Assembly: GCF_001187785.1 (NCBI RefSeq)
Contig: NZ_CP012154.1
Coordinates: 3,156,501-3,220,500 of the forward strand
Direction: 5' to 3'
Length of the DNA: 64,000 bases
Origin: Wenzhouxiangella marina
GTDB lineage: Bacteria; Pseudomonadota; Gammaproteobacteria; Xanthomonadales; Wenzhouxiangellaceae
Positions 34,033 to 41,762 of the stretch are shown one piece after another; position 1 is the first letter of the stretch; every line of letters starts with the position of its first letter. The position numbers were made by a program, and so were the translations under genes. The notes under the pieces were generated by a model. That model was not told the DNA's origin. It searched no databases and saw only the letters and a list, made by a program, of their open reading frames with translations.

Positions 34033-37000
34033 TCAATCGAAGCGATCCCAGAAGATGGCATCGAAGGCCGGTGCTGCCGGACTGGAGCCATCGAGCTGCT
34101 CGAGGAAGTCGATCAAGGCTTCCATCTCGGCAACGGGTAGCGCGCCCACACGTCGATGCGGCTCGGCTCGGTTCGTGTAGGCCGGCGTGGTGATGGTCAC
34201 CTCATCGATGGCGACATAGCCCCCGTTGAGGTCCCGGAGAATGACCGTATTCAGCCCCGGTGCAAAGGGCACGTCCTCGACGCGCGCCGTTCTCCAGACG
34301 TGGAACAGCCACTGCGGATCATTGCCCGTGGCCGGCAGGGTCAGGGTCCGAGTCTGACCATTGACCTCGACCTGGAAATCATGGCTGGCCCCGTAGCTGG
34401 CGCTGTAGCGCACCTCGACGGCACCCGTGCCGCCGGCACCTCCATCGATCTGGGCGAAGGTCGCGGTCGCGCCGGGGACGTCGAACTGCGCCGCATAGCG
34501 CTGCTTGATGCTGAAATCCGCCAGCGGCCAGACCCAGTCAGCGAACACCGTCGCCCCGCCGGCCAGCGCCGCGTCCTCGCCCTGGATCACCGGTCCGCCC
34601 GCCACGCTGAAGACCTCAGCCAGCGAGGCCGCGGAGCCGTCGTGGAAGTAGGGTGCCGTCGCCCAGACGCCCAGCAGGGTCGGTGTGTCGATGCCCTCCA
34701 ATGGCTCGCCCAGGCGAAAGCCCGAGCTCGTTCGCAAGGTCCCGACGTCGTGCAGACGCGCCGGGCCGAGCCGAGAATCGCTGTACTGGGCCCCGCCGTG
34801 GCACTGCTGACAGCCCTCACGGATGAAGATCTGCCGCCCTTGCGCCGCCGACGCCGTTTCGGACCCGTCCGGATTGCGGTATGGACTGCGTGGCAGATGG
34901 GTCGAACCGAGCGAGCTGACGTAGTCCGCCAGGGCATCCAGATCGGCGCTCAGTCCGGCCTTGGGGGCTCCCAGCGGATCGGCCGTGGCGGCGAAATCCT
35001 CCGGACTCAGAAAGCCCTGCCCACCGAAGGGTCCGCGGATATCGAGCTCGAAGTCCTGGATCTCGTCGAAGTTGGCGCTCCAGTGCACATTGCCCTGCCC
35101 CATTCCGGCGCGACCACGCAGGCTGGTGGTGTTTCTCATGCCCTCGCCACGACCGTGAAAGTCCCAGGTCCTGCCGTCATGGCCACCGTCGAAGTGGCAG
35201 GTCGCACAGCTCAGATAGCCTTCCGAGCTCATGCGCGGATCCGAGGCGTTGTAGAAGATGCGCTTGCCGTTCAGCACCGTTGCCGGCATCGCCTCACTGG
35301 CCACCGTGCTGACCGTGGACACGCCGACGTTCAGACTGCCGCTGTCGAACAGGGCGGCGGTTTCGAGCACGCTCAGGGAGCGGCCGAGGAAGTTCTTGAC
35401 GAAGCTGCGACCGGTCACCGGATCGCTGCACGCACCCTGCGGCGCTGGACCCGTGGCCAGCCGGCCGACCAGGCCGCCCAGCCCCGCCGCATCGCCCGCT
35501 CCCAGCGCATCGAAGACGGTGACCTCGTTGTTGCCCTGCAAGGGCACCAGCAGGTAGTCACCGAGTGGCGACAGGGCCACGGCGGCCGGCGAGTCGGAGT
35601 TGTCGATGTCGATATGGCGATGCAGGCTGCCATCGGCCAGATCGATGCCGAACAGGATGGCGCGCACCGTGTTGTCCGAGTCCAGATCGTCTTCGAAGCT
35701 CAGACCGCGTTCCGTGTTGGCCTTGTTGGCCGACACCCAGAGCACGGCGCCGTCGCGGTCCAGGGCCATCCCGCTCAGATAGTTCGGCACGCCGCGACCG
35801 GCCCCGGTGCCGTCGACGTTCTCCGGCCCGCCGATCCGGCGGACGCGCAAGGTGCGCGCCAGACTCATCGCGGCACTGGTGTCGACCTCCCAGACCTCGG
35901 CATGGTGCAGCTCCGACAGGAACCGGGCCACATAGACCTGGGAGCCGTCGGCGCTGATGGCCAGGGCACCGGCTGAGGGCCCCAGCGCCAGAGCGCCGGT
36001 GGGCAGGCGGGTGCTGGCGTCGAAGCGAAGCAACTCACCCGAACCCGACAGACTGACATAGACCTGCGCGGCATCCGGGCTGACCGCCAGGGCGATCGGG
36101 GCCGAGCCATAGTCCAGCGCCATGGCGTCGACCAATCCGCCCGTGGCCGCATCGCGAACTTCGAGGATGTCGTCGTCATGGCAGGCAACCCATAGCTGAG
36201 CGCCCGCCCTGGCCACGCTACGAGGATCGGCGCAGACCGGCACTTCGTAGACCGTCGCCAGGCTGTCGGCATCGACCGCGGTGAGGCTGTTGTTGTCCGG
36301 GTTGACCGTGTAGACCCGCCGGGTGCCACCGTCACAGACGAGGGGCGCCGACGACCGTCCCAGACCGGCCGCCTCGTTCACGACCGTGACCCTGCGACTG
36401 GCGGAGGACAGCATGCCGCCCGGGTCACGAACCTGGACCGCGATGCTGTAGTGCCCGCTGCTGGCCCAGGATGCCTGCACCGAGGCGCTGCCCGACCACG
36501 GCGTCTTGGGAGAGCCATCGCCGAAATCGAAGCGATACTCCAGGGGCCCGCCTTCGGCATCGCTGGCCGTGGCCGACAGGCTGATGGTCTGACCCGGCTG
36601 GATGGGGTGTGCCGACGGGCCGAAGGACGTGACCGTGGGGGCCGTGTTGCCGCCCACGCTGCCGCCGGTCGAGAAGCTGAAGGCATAGTCCTGAATCCCG
36701 TTGCCGGCGGCGTCCTTGATGCCACCGCCGGGCAGGATCACCTCGTAGGTCGTGTTCTCCATCCACGGCTGATCCGGAGTGAAGGTCAGGATGTCATCGA
36801 AGGCAAAGGTCAGGGTGCCGCTCACCGGCGCACCGTCGAGCGGCCGGACGATGAAGGTGTCGCCATTGATCAGGGTCGGCGTCTCGATCTCTTCATGGAT
36901 CAGCAGGGACACGGGCAGACGATTTGTCGGCCAGCCGGTCTGGCCGCTGCGGGGAATGTGGAAGCCGACCTCCGGCCCCCGCGTGTCGGGCGCATCCTGG

Positions 37001-38112
37001 TGGGCCCAGATCGCCATACCATGGTCCGGTGCGGCACCGCCGGTCACCAGCAGGTTGCCGATCGGCAGAGCGAACTGGCTGGTGCTGATCCGGTCGCCGG
37101 AGCCGTAGGCGTTCGACCAGGCCGTATCGGGATCGAAGAACACCACCGGCTCGAAGCTTCGCATGTCGATCTTCCAGGACCCGATGAAGGCGAATTCGTC
37201 CTGGAACTGGGCATACATCGCTTCATCGCCAGGTAGTGGCACATCGGCCAGGAAGCGCAGATCGGCCGGGTCGGTCACGTCCACCACCCGCATGCCATTG
37301 CCGCCGGCGCGATAGGGGAAGACCACGTAGAGCTGACCGCCGCCGCCCCAGAGCTCGGGCCAGTAACCACCGGGCGCGCTCTCGGTCAGCACGTCGAGCA
37401 GCACCGGATTGCCCGGATCGCTGATGTCGTAGGTGGCCACGCCGGTCTGGGATTGGTCGGAGGCGTAGATCAGCAGGTTGCCGATCAGGAAGGGGTGGCC
37501 GATGACGCCGGTCTGGCCCAGATGATCCCATTCGGCCACCTGATTGGCCGGCCCCAGCCCGTCCAGATACAGGGCCGCGTTCCCCTCCACCGCCGAATAA
37601 CTCCAGAAGGTGCCCATCGGAGCCCAGGGCGCGAACAGGCAGCCGCGAACGCCGGCACACAGAAAATCCGGATTGGAACTGCGAAGCAAGCCACCGGGCA
37701 CCGCCTCGAAGGCCCAGGGCTCGAGACCCGGATCCCAGTCTCGGTTGTCGCCGATGCTGAGCCAGTTGCCGTTCTTGAAATAGCCGTGGGCATTGATCGG
37801 CATCGGTGTGGCGCCGTGCTGAGCGAGCTCGAGCGGATTGACCAGCCGTTCGGGCGTACTGATGTCCCAGGTCCGAACCTGCAGATCGGAGCCCGGGTTG
37901 CTGGACGGGGCCTCGGGAATCGTGACCAGCACGCCATTGTGGTAGGCAATGATCGCGGTTCGGCCCTGAGTGGGCGCGATCAGACCACTGGAAATCAGCG
38001 CACCGGCCGTCTGCGGCACGTTCGGGAAACCGCTCGGCACCCCGGGATCACTGTGTTGCGCGACCGCGAAATTCGCGGTCAGAAGCAGCCCCCAAGCGAA
38101 ACTTCTCATCAT
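34033..38112 (-). CDS. Large secreted multidomain protein: beta-propellers, Ig-like, PKD and cytochrome c domains
   Basis: The product has 1359 residues with a signal peptide (MMRSFAWGLLLTANFAVA). In order: an LVIVD-like propeller (to about 370), a Big_5-type Ig domain (about 380-480, PRSGQTGWPTNRLPVSL), a PKD domain (about 500-570, YRFDFGDGSPKTPW), a YVTN-type propeller (about 590-930), and a cytochrome region like diheme peroxidases with CATCH near 966 and CQQCH near 1100. A carbohydrate-binding-like beta domain (about 1225-1310) precedes the C-terminal tag FDAIFWDRFD. It is probably a surface redox enzyme or electron-transfer protein related to MauG/CcpA-type families. It faces the TonB receptor convergently. 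Confidence 0.82.
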   Translation of the reverse strand: MMRSFAWGLLLTANFAVAQHSDPGVPSGFPNVPQTAGALISSGLIAPTQGRTAIIAYHNGVLVTIPEAPSSNPGSDLQVRTWDISTPERLVNPLELAQHGATPMPINAHGYFKNGNWLSIGDNRDWDPGLEPWAFEAVPGGLLRSSNPDFLCAGVRGCLFAPWAPMGTFWSYSAVEGNAALYLDGLGPANQVAEWDHLGQTGVIGHPFLIGNLLIYASDQSQTGVATYDISDPGNPVLLDVLTESAPGGYWPELWGGGGQLYVVFPYRAGGNGMRVVDVTDPADLRFLADVPLPGDEAMYAQFQDEFAFIGSWKIDMRSFEPVVFFDPDTAWSNAYGSGDRISTSQFALPIGNLLVTGGAAPDHGMAIWAHQDAPDTRGPEVGFHIPRSGQTGWPTNRLPVSLLIHEEIETPTLINGDTFIVRPLDGAPVSGTLTFAFDDILTFTPDQPWMENTTYEVILPGGGIKDAAGNGIQDYAFSFSTGGSVGGNTAPTVTSFGPSAHPIQPGQTISLSATASDAEGGPLEYRFDFGDGSPKTPWSGSASVQASWASSGHYSIAVQVRDPGGMLSSASRRVTVVNEAAGLGRSSAPLVCDGGTRRVYTVNPDNNSLTAVDADSLATVYEVPVCADPRSVARAGAQLWVACHDDDILEVRDAATGGLVDAMALDYGSAPIALAVSPDAAQVYVSLSGSGELLRFDASTRLPTGALALGPSAGALAISADGSQVYVARFLSELHHAEVWEVDTSAAMSLARTLRVRRIGGPENVDGTGAGRGVPNYLSGMALDRDGAVLWVSANKANTERGLSFEDDLDSDNTVRAILFGIDLADGSLHRHIDIDNSDSPAAVALSPLGDYLLVPLQGNNEVTVFDALGAGDAAGLGGLVGRLATGPAPQGACSDPVTGRSFVKNFLGRSLSVLETAALFDSGSLNVGVSTVSTVASEAMPATVLNGKRIFYNASDPRMSSEGYLSCATCHFDGGHDGRTWDFHGRGEGMRNTTSLRGRAGMGQGNVHWSANFDEIQDFELDIRGPFGGQGFLSPEDFAATADPLGAPKAGLSADLDALADYVSSLGSTHLPRSPYRNPDGSETASAAQGRQIFIREGCQQCHGGAQYSDSRLGPARLHDVGTLRTSSGFRLGEPLEGIDTPTLLGVWATAPYFHDGSAASLAEVFSVAGGPVIQGEDAALAGGATVFADWVWPLADFSIKQRYAAQFDVPGATATFAQIDGGAGGTGAVEVRYSASYGASHDFQVEVNGQTRTLTLPATGNDPQWLFHVWRTARVEDVPFAPGLNTVILRDLNGGYVAIDEVTITTPAYTNRAEPHRRVGALPVAEMEALIDFLEQLDGSSPAAPAFDAIFWDRFD

Positions 38113-38302
38113 CTCGAGTCCTCAGAACGCGGCGATTTGCGCCTCGATGGTGGCCCTTGCCCGGTCTACTGTCTCGGAAATACGAAGGAATGTCCACTAA
38201 ACGACAATCGTTGACCCCGGCCACGGCTTAGCCTTGATTTGCATATAGCCGCTGGACAGTATTATGCTCCAATGGGGTTGGCAAGCATGGCGAGGGCCTT
38301 CG

Positions 38303-39616
38303 ATGAAACAGGTGTTCCTGATCCACGGCTGGTCGGTGACCAGCACCGAAACCTACCGCGAGCTGCACTCGAAGCTCGCCGAACACGGCTGGCAGCTCGA
38401 GCATGTCCACCTCGGCCGCTACGTCAGCCTGGACAATGCGATCGAGATTCGCGACCTGGCGATGGGCCTGCAGCGGGCCCTGGTCGACGCACTCGGGCCA
38501 CCGCCCTGGAACGACCGCATCCACTTCATCACGCACAGCACCGGCGCCCTGATCCTGCGGCACTGGGTCGTCCATCACTACCGTGATGCGCTTGCATCGA
38601 CGAAAGCCGTTGGCAACATCGTCTTCCTGGCCGGACCCCATGGCGGTTCCAGGCTGGCCCACCATGGCCGCTCGATGATCGCGGCGGTCCGCTTTCTCGG
38701 CGATACGGGCCATCGGCTCCTGAACGCGCTGGAACTGGGCAGCGAGTTCACCTGGCAGTCCAACACGGAATGGATGAATCCGGAACACTGGGCGGGCAAG
38801 GGCATCCGAGCCTTCTGCCTGACCGGCGATCGCGTGGAGCTCGACAGCCTGGCGCAACGGATCTTTTCGGCCGGCCGGGAAGCGGGTTCCGACATGGTCG
38901 TTCGGGTACCGGCGGCGAATCTGAACATGCGTCGCTACCGGGTCCTCGCGGCCGAGGGAACGATCGAACAGGTCGGCGGGATCTCGGGCGCCCCCTTCGC
39001 CGCCCTGACGCGATACACCCACTCCGGACCCGAACACGGGATCATGAATTCGATTTCCAGCGCGGCCGATCCCCAACGTCCGGAATGGCAGAATCTGCAG
39101 CTCATCCTGGACTGCCTCGGCGTCGACAGCCACGAGGACCTGGATCGAGCCCGCCGCAAGCTGGAAGCCGCCAATGCCCACCCGAAGCGCAAGGGTCCCT
39201 ACGCCCAGCTCGTCTTCCGCTTCGTCGACCAGCACGACCAGCCCATCAAGGACTTCCGGATGGTGCTGGGACGGGGCAAGGACGAGTCCGCCGGTGCGGT
39301 CGAGCACGTCCACAAGAACCAGCTCTGCGGGAATCGCCTCGTGGCCTTCATCAACGTCGACAAGCTCGATCGCCGCTACGGCTACTTCATGGAGTTCCAC
39401 GCCGAGACCGACTCGCCGCTGACCTCCTATCAACCGGAGACCTTCCGCCTCGATCTTCCCAGGCAGTACTTCGAGGAGATCGTTCGTCCCGACGAGGTCA
39501 CGGAAATCGAGGTGGTGCTGCCGAAAGCGCCCAGGCCCGAGCTGTTCCGATTCAGCGATGCCGAGTCGCAGCCCGGGCACCTGCGCTGGGGTCGTGACGG
39601 ATCTCTGAAGGACTGA
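38303..39616 (+). CDS. Cytoplasmic alpha/beta hydrolase (PGAP1/lipase-like)
   Basis: The start at 38303 follows a GGCGAGGG site and opens directly on the fold (MKQVFLIHGWSVTSTETY). The product has 437 residues and no signal peptide. The nucleophile elbow is FITHSTGAL (HSTG in place of the usual GxSxG), typical of PGAP1/DUF676-like lipases; a GPHGGSRLAHHGR segment follows. The last 170 residues form a separate beta-rich domain (QLVFRFVDQHDQPIKDFRMV) that I cannot name. Possible substrates are lipids or esters. It could also be an unlinked effector-like hydrolase, but no secretion partner is near. Confidence 0.78.
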   Translation: MKQVFLIHGWSVTSTETYRELHSKLAEHGWQLEHVHLGRYVSLDNAIEIRDLAMGLQRALVDALGPPPWNDRIHFITHSTGALILRHWVVHHYRDALASTKAVGNIVFLAGPHGGSRLAHHGRSMIAAVRFLGDTGHRLLNALELGSEFTWQSNTEWMNPEHWAGKGIRAFCLTGDRVELDSLAQRIFSAGREAGSDMVVRVPAANLNMRRYRVLAAEGTIEQVGGISGAPFAALTRYTHSGPEHGIMNSISSAADPQRPEWQNLQLILDCLGVDSHEDLDRARRKLEAANAHPKRKGPYAQLVFRFVDQHDQPIKDFRMVLGRGKDESAGAVEHVHKNQLCGNRLVAFINVDKLDRRYGYFMEFHAETDSPLTSYQPETFRLDLPRQYFEEIVRPDEVTEIEVVLPKAPRPELFRFSDAESQPGHLRWGRDGSLKD

Positions 39617-39681
39617 GCTTCGACGCCCACCAGCGTCGGCCCGCAAGCCAAGGACGCCCGAGGCCTGGCCAGAACCACGAC

Positions 39682-39711
39682 TTGTGGTATCCCGTCCGCT
39701 TCGCTTATAGT
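39682..39711 (+). promoter_or_regulatory. Probable sigma-70 promoter of the Tat-exported repeat protein
   Basis: TTGTGG (39682-39687) and TATAGT (39706-39711) are separated by 18 bases, 46 bases upstream of the ATG. The match to the consensus is good. Confidence 0.55.
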
Positions 39712-39756
39712 CGATCGGGAGTCAAGGCCATTCCCACGAAGCGGGGGAGATGAAAG

Positions 39757-40149
39757 ATGAGCAAGAAGATGGATCGTCGGTCCTTCCTGAGCCGACTCGG
39801 CGCCACCGCCGGCATCGGCGCACTGAGCGTCATCACGGGCACGTCGATCGTTCGCGCTCAAGCCACGGACAGTGACACGGGCCGCAACGCCGATCCGGTC
39901 GGCGGCGGACGAGGCAACGCCTGCACCGACAGCGACACGGGCTCCAATGCCGACCAGGTCGGACGGGGGCGCTGCTCCTCCTACGCCGGCGGCGGCACGG
40001 ATAGCGACACGGGGAACAATGCCGATCCGGTCGGCGGCGGACGCGGCACGACGGATCGAGCGGGCCGAGGCCGCAACTGCAGCGACAGTGACGGCGGCAG
40101 CAAGTCGGACCCGGGCGGCAGCGGCAGAAGCTGCACCGACAGCGACTAG
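39757..40149 (+). CDS. Tat-exported Asp-rich repeat protein
   Basis: The product has 130 residues. The N-terminus carries a twin-arginine signal (RRSFLSRLG followed by a hydrophobic stretch, ending IVRAQA). The mature part of about 90 residues is almost entirely repeats built on TDSDTGxNADPVGGGRG, with three fuller units and two or three degenerate ones, and a Cys at several unit ends (NACTDSD, GRCSSY, RNCSDSD, RSCTDSD). The spacing of Asp and Asn resembles calcium-binding loops of thrombospondin type 3 or EF-like repeats. A GGGGGAG site precedes the ATG. The stop codon TAG is made by the left end of an inverted-repeat element, so the present C-terminus may differ from the ancestral one. Function unknown. 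Confidence 0.78.
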   Translation: MSKKMDRRSFLSRLGATAGIGALSVITGTSIVRAQATDSDTGRNADPVGGGRGNACTDSDTGSNADQVGRGRCSSYAGGGTDSDTGNNADPVGGGRGTTDRAGRGRNCSDSDGGSKSDPGGSGRSCTDSD

Positions 40150-40424
40150 GGAACCGCTGAACAATCATGCTCGGGCGCGACAGGTCTTTGCGGGAGTCTC
40201 CGGCTTGGCTTGGGTGAGCGCGGTTTGGTCATTCCAAATAAGCGAGACCAAACAAGGCGGAGGCCCCGCAAAGGCCTGTCCCTATCGGGTTTCGCCGGAA
40301 AAGCCGCATCTCGCGCGTCGCGCCACTCGGCCGTAGCGACGGCTACTGTCACTCGCGTCGCACCGCACAATCTGCGGCTTTTCCGACTGAAACGCGCTCC
40401 AAGCATGATTGTTCAGCGGTTCCC
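40149..40424. mobile_element. Non-coding element with terminal inverted repeats, short form (276 bp)
   Basis: Perfect 23-base ends (40149-40171 with 40402-40424, starting GGGAACCGCTGAACAATC) enclose a sequence about 97% identical to the element at 26052-26459 but lacking both 66-base modules. At the missing positions two small hairpins are intact: GTTTGGTC/GACCAAAC and GTAGC/GCTAC. The end sequences differ from copy one at matching positions on both sides, so each copy keeps its own symmetry. No clean target duplication is visible (left TA, right CG; CGAC lies on both sides). Confidence 0.83.
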
Positions 40425-40449
40425 CGACGTCGAGTCCATCGATCCTCAC

Positions 40450-40487
40450 ACGGCCGCGCGGCTGCCTGCACCGCGCGGCCGTTTTTT
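40450..40487 (+). terminator. Rho-independent terminator separated from its gene by the element
   Basis: ACGGCCGCGCGG and CCGCGCGGCCGT form a perfect 12-bp stem with a 9-base loop followed by six T. It most likely belonged to the Tat-exported repeat gene, from which it is now 300 bases away because the element sits between them. Confidence 0.9.
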
Positions 40488-40526
40488 ATTGAATAGCAGC
40501 AACGCGATCACTGGATACGGCAACCG

Positions 40527-41738
40527 ATGCACAAGTTCGACCCGACCCCGTCACTCCACCCGCATTCCCGCCGGGCGCTGGAACGACTGCTCGACCCGAT
40601 CGAGCCGACCGTCTTCTTCAATGACATCTACGAAGAACGCTTCCACCTGATCCAGCGCGACGACCCGGATCGCTATCGTGACCTGCTGTCGGTGGACGTG
40701 ATCGACGCCTACCTCGCCAACCACGTGCTCTATGACGGGCAGATCGACGTCACGCGCGCCGAACCGCCCATCTCGCCCTCCGATTTCATCCTGGACAACA
40801 ATGAAATCGACCGCAGCGCCGTGCTGCGCCTGTACCAGGACAAGGCGACGATCATCTCGCCGCACCTGCACGGCCATCACAAACCCCTGGGCGACTTCGT
40901 CCGCGCTCTCGAGCCGGTCTTCAGCGCTTCGGTGCAGACCAACATCTACCTGACCCCGCCCGGCGCCAAGGGCTTCAAGACCCACTACGACAGCCATGAT
41001 GTGTTCGTCATGCAGGTCTCGGGCGCGAAGAGCTGGCGCATCTACAACGAACCGGTCGGCAAACCGTACCGCGGCGAGCGCTTTCAGCCCGGCGTCCACG
41101 ACGTCGGCGAGCCCGAGGCCGAGTTCGTACTGTACCCCGGCGACTGCGTCTACATTCCGCGCGGCCTGATGCACGATGCGGATGCCCATGAAAACGAGGC
41201 CTCGCTGCATATCACCCTGGGCCTGGTCACCCGGACCTGGGCCGACCTGGTGCTGGAATCGATCTCCAAGGCCGCGCTGGAGACACCCGCTCTGCGGCGG
41301 GCGCTGCCGCCCGGTTATGCCAATCCGGGCTTCGATCGCCGCAAGGCGCGCGAGCAGTTCAGGGCTTACGTGACCGAGCTCGCTGCAAAGACCGAACTCG
41401 ACGAACCCCTCGACCTCATCGCCGAAGACTATCTGCGCTCACGCGCACCGGATCTGTCCGGCGTCGTTCGCCATGCCTCCAGCGCGCACGCGGACGAGCC
41501 GCATTATCGGGCACAGGACAATGCCCTCTTCCGAATCGTGGAAGCCGAGCCGGGCGGTGATTTCGAAGTCGTGACCCGCGGGGGCTCCAGCGAGTTCCTG
41601 GGCGCCAAGCGCAGCGCCTTCGATCATGCGATGAGCGGCAAACGATTTTCTGCCGCTGACCTGGAAGGGCTCTCGAAGGACGAGGCGCTCGATATGATCC
41701 GCCGGCTGCTGTCGCGCGGCCTGATCTGTCCAGATTGA
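40527..41738 (+). CDS. JmjC/cupin-type 2-oxoglutarate oxygenase (ribosomal oxygenase family)
   Basis: The product has 403 residues. The Cupin_4/JmjC core runs from about residue 40 to 240, with the iron ligands in KTHYDSHDVFVMQ (HxD) and the distal His in YIPRGLMHDADA, and the substrate region VQTNIYLTPPGAKGF between them. A helical and winged-helix-like C-terminal part (about 250-403) matches the dimerisation and wing regions of YcfD/RoxA relatives, which hydroxylate ribosomal protein residues. The N-terminus (ERLLDPIEPTVFFNDIYE) is family-typical. The ribosomal substrate cannot be deduced. It follows a terminator, so it needs its own promoter. Confidence 0.86.
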   Translation: MHKFDPTPSLHPHSRRALERLLDPIEPTVFFNDIYEERFHLIQRDDPDRYRDLLSVDVIDAYLANHVLYDGQIDVTRAEPPISPSDFILDNNEIDRSAVLRLYQDKATIISPHLHGHHKPLGDFVRALEPVFSASVQTNIYLTPPGAKGFKTHYDSHDVFVMQVSGAKSWRIYNEPVGKPYRGERFQPGVHDVGEPEAEFVLYPGDCVYIPRGLMHDADAHENEASLHITLGLVTRTWADLVLESISKAALETPALRRALPPGYANPGFDRRKAREQFRAYVTELAAKTELDEPLDLIAEDYLRSRAPDLSGVVRHASSAHADEPHYRAQDNALFRIVEAEPGGDFEVVTRGGSSEFLGAKRSAFDHAMSGKRFSAADLEGLSKDEALDMIRRLLSRGLICPD

Positions 41739-41762
41739 TCGCGGGACCGCGCAAAAGACCGC

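Noticed and set aside
26052-40424. The two element copies as ends of one 14-kb composite transposon
   Set aside because: Each copy has both ends intact and its own end variants, and no transposase lies between them; the interval holds ordinary chromosomal genes.
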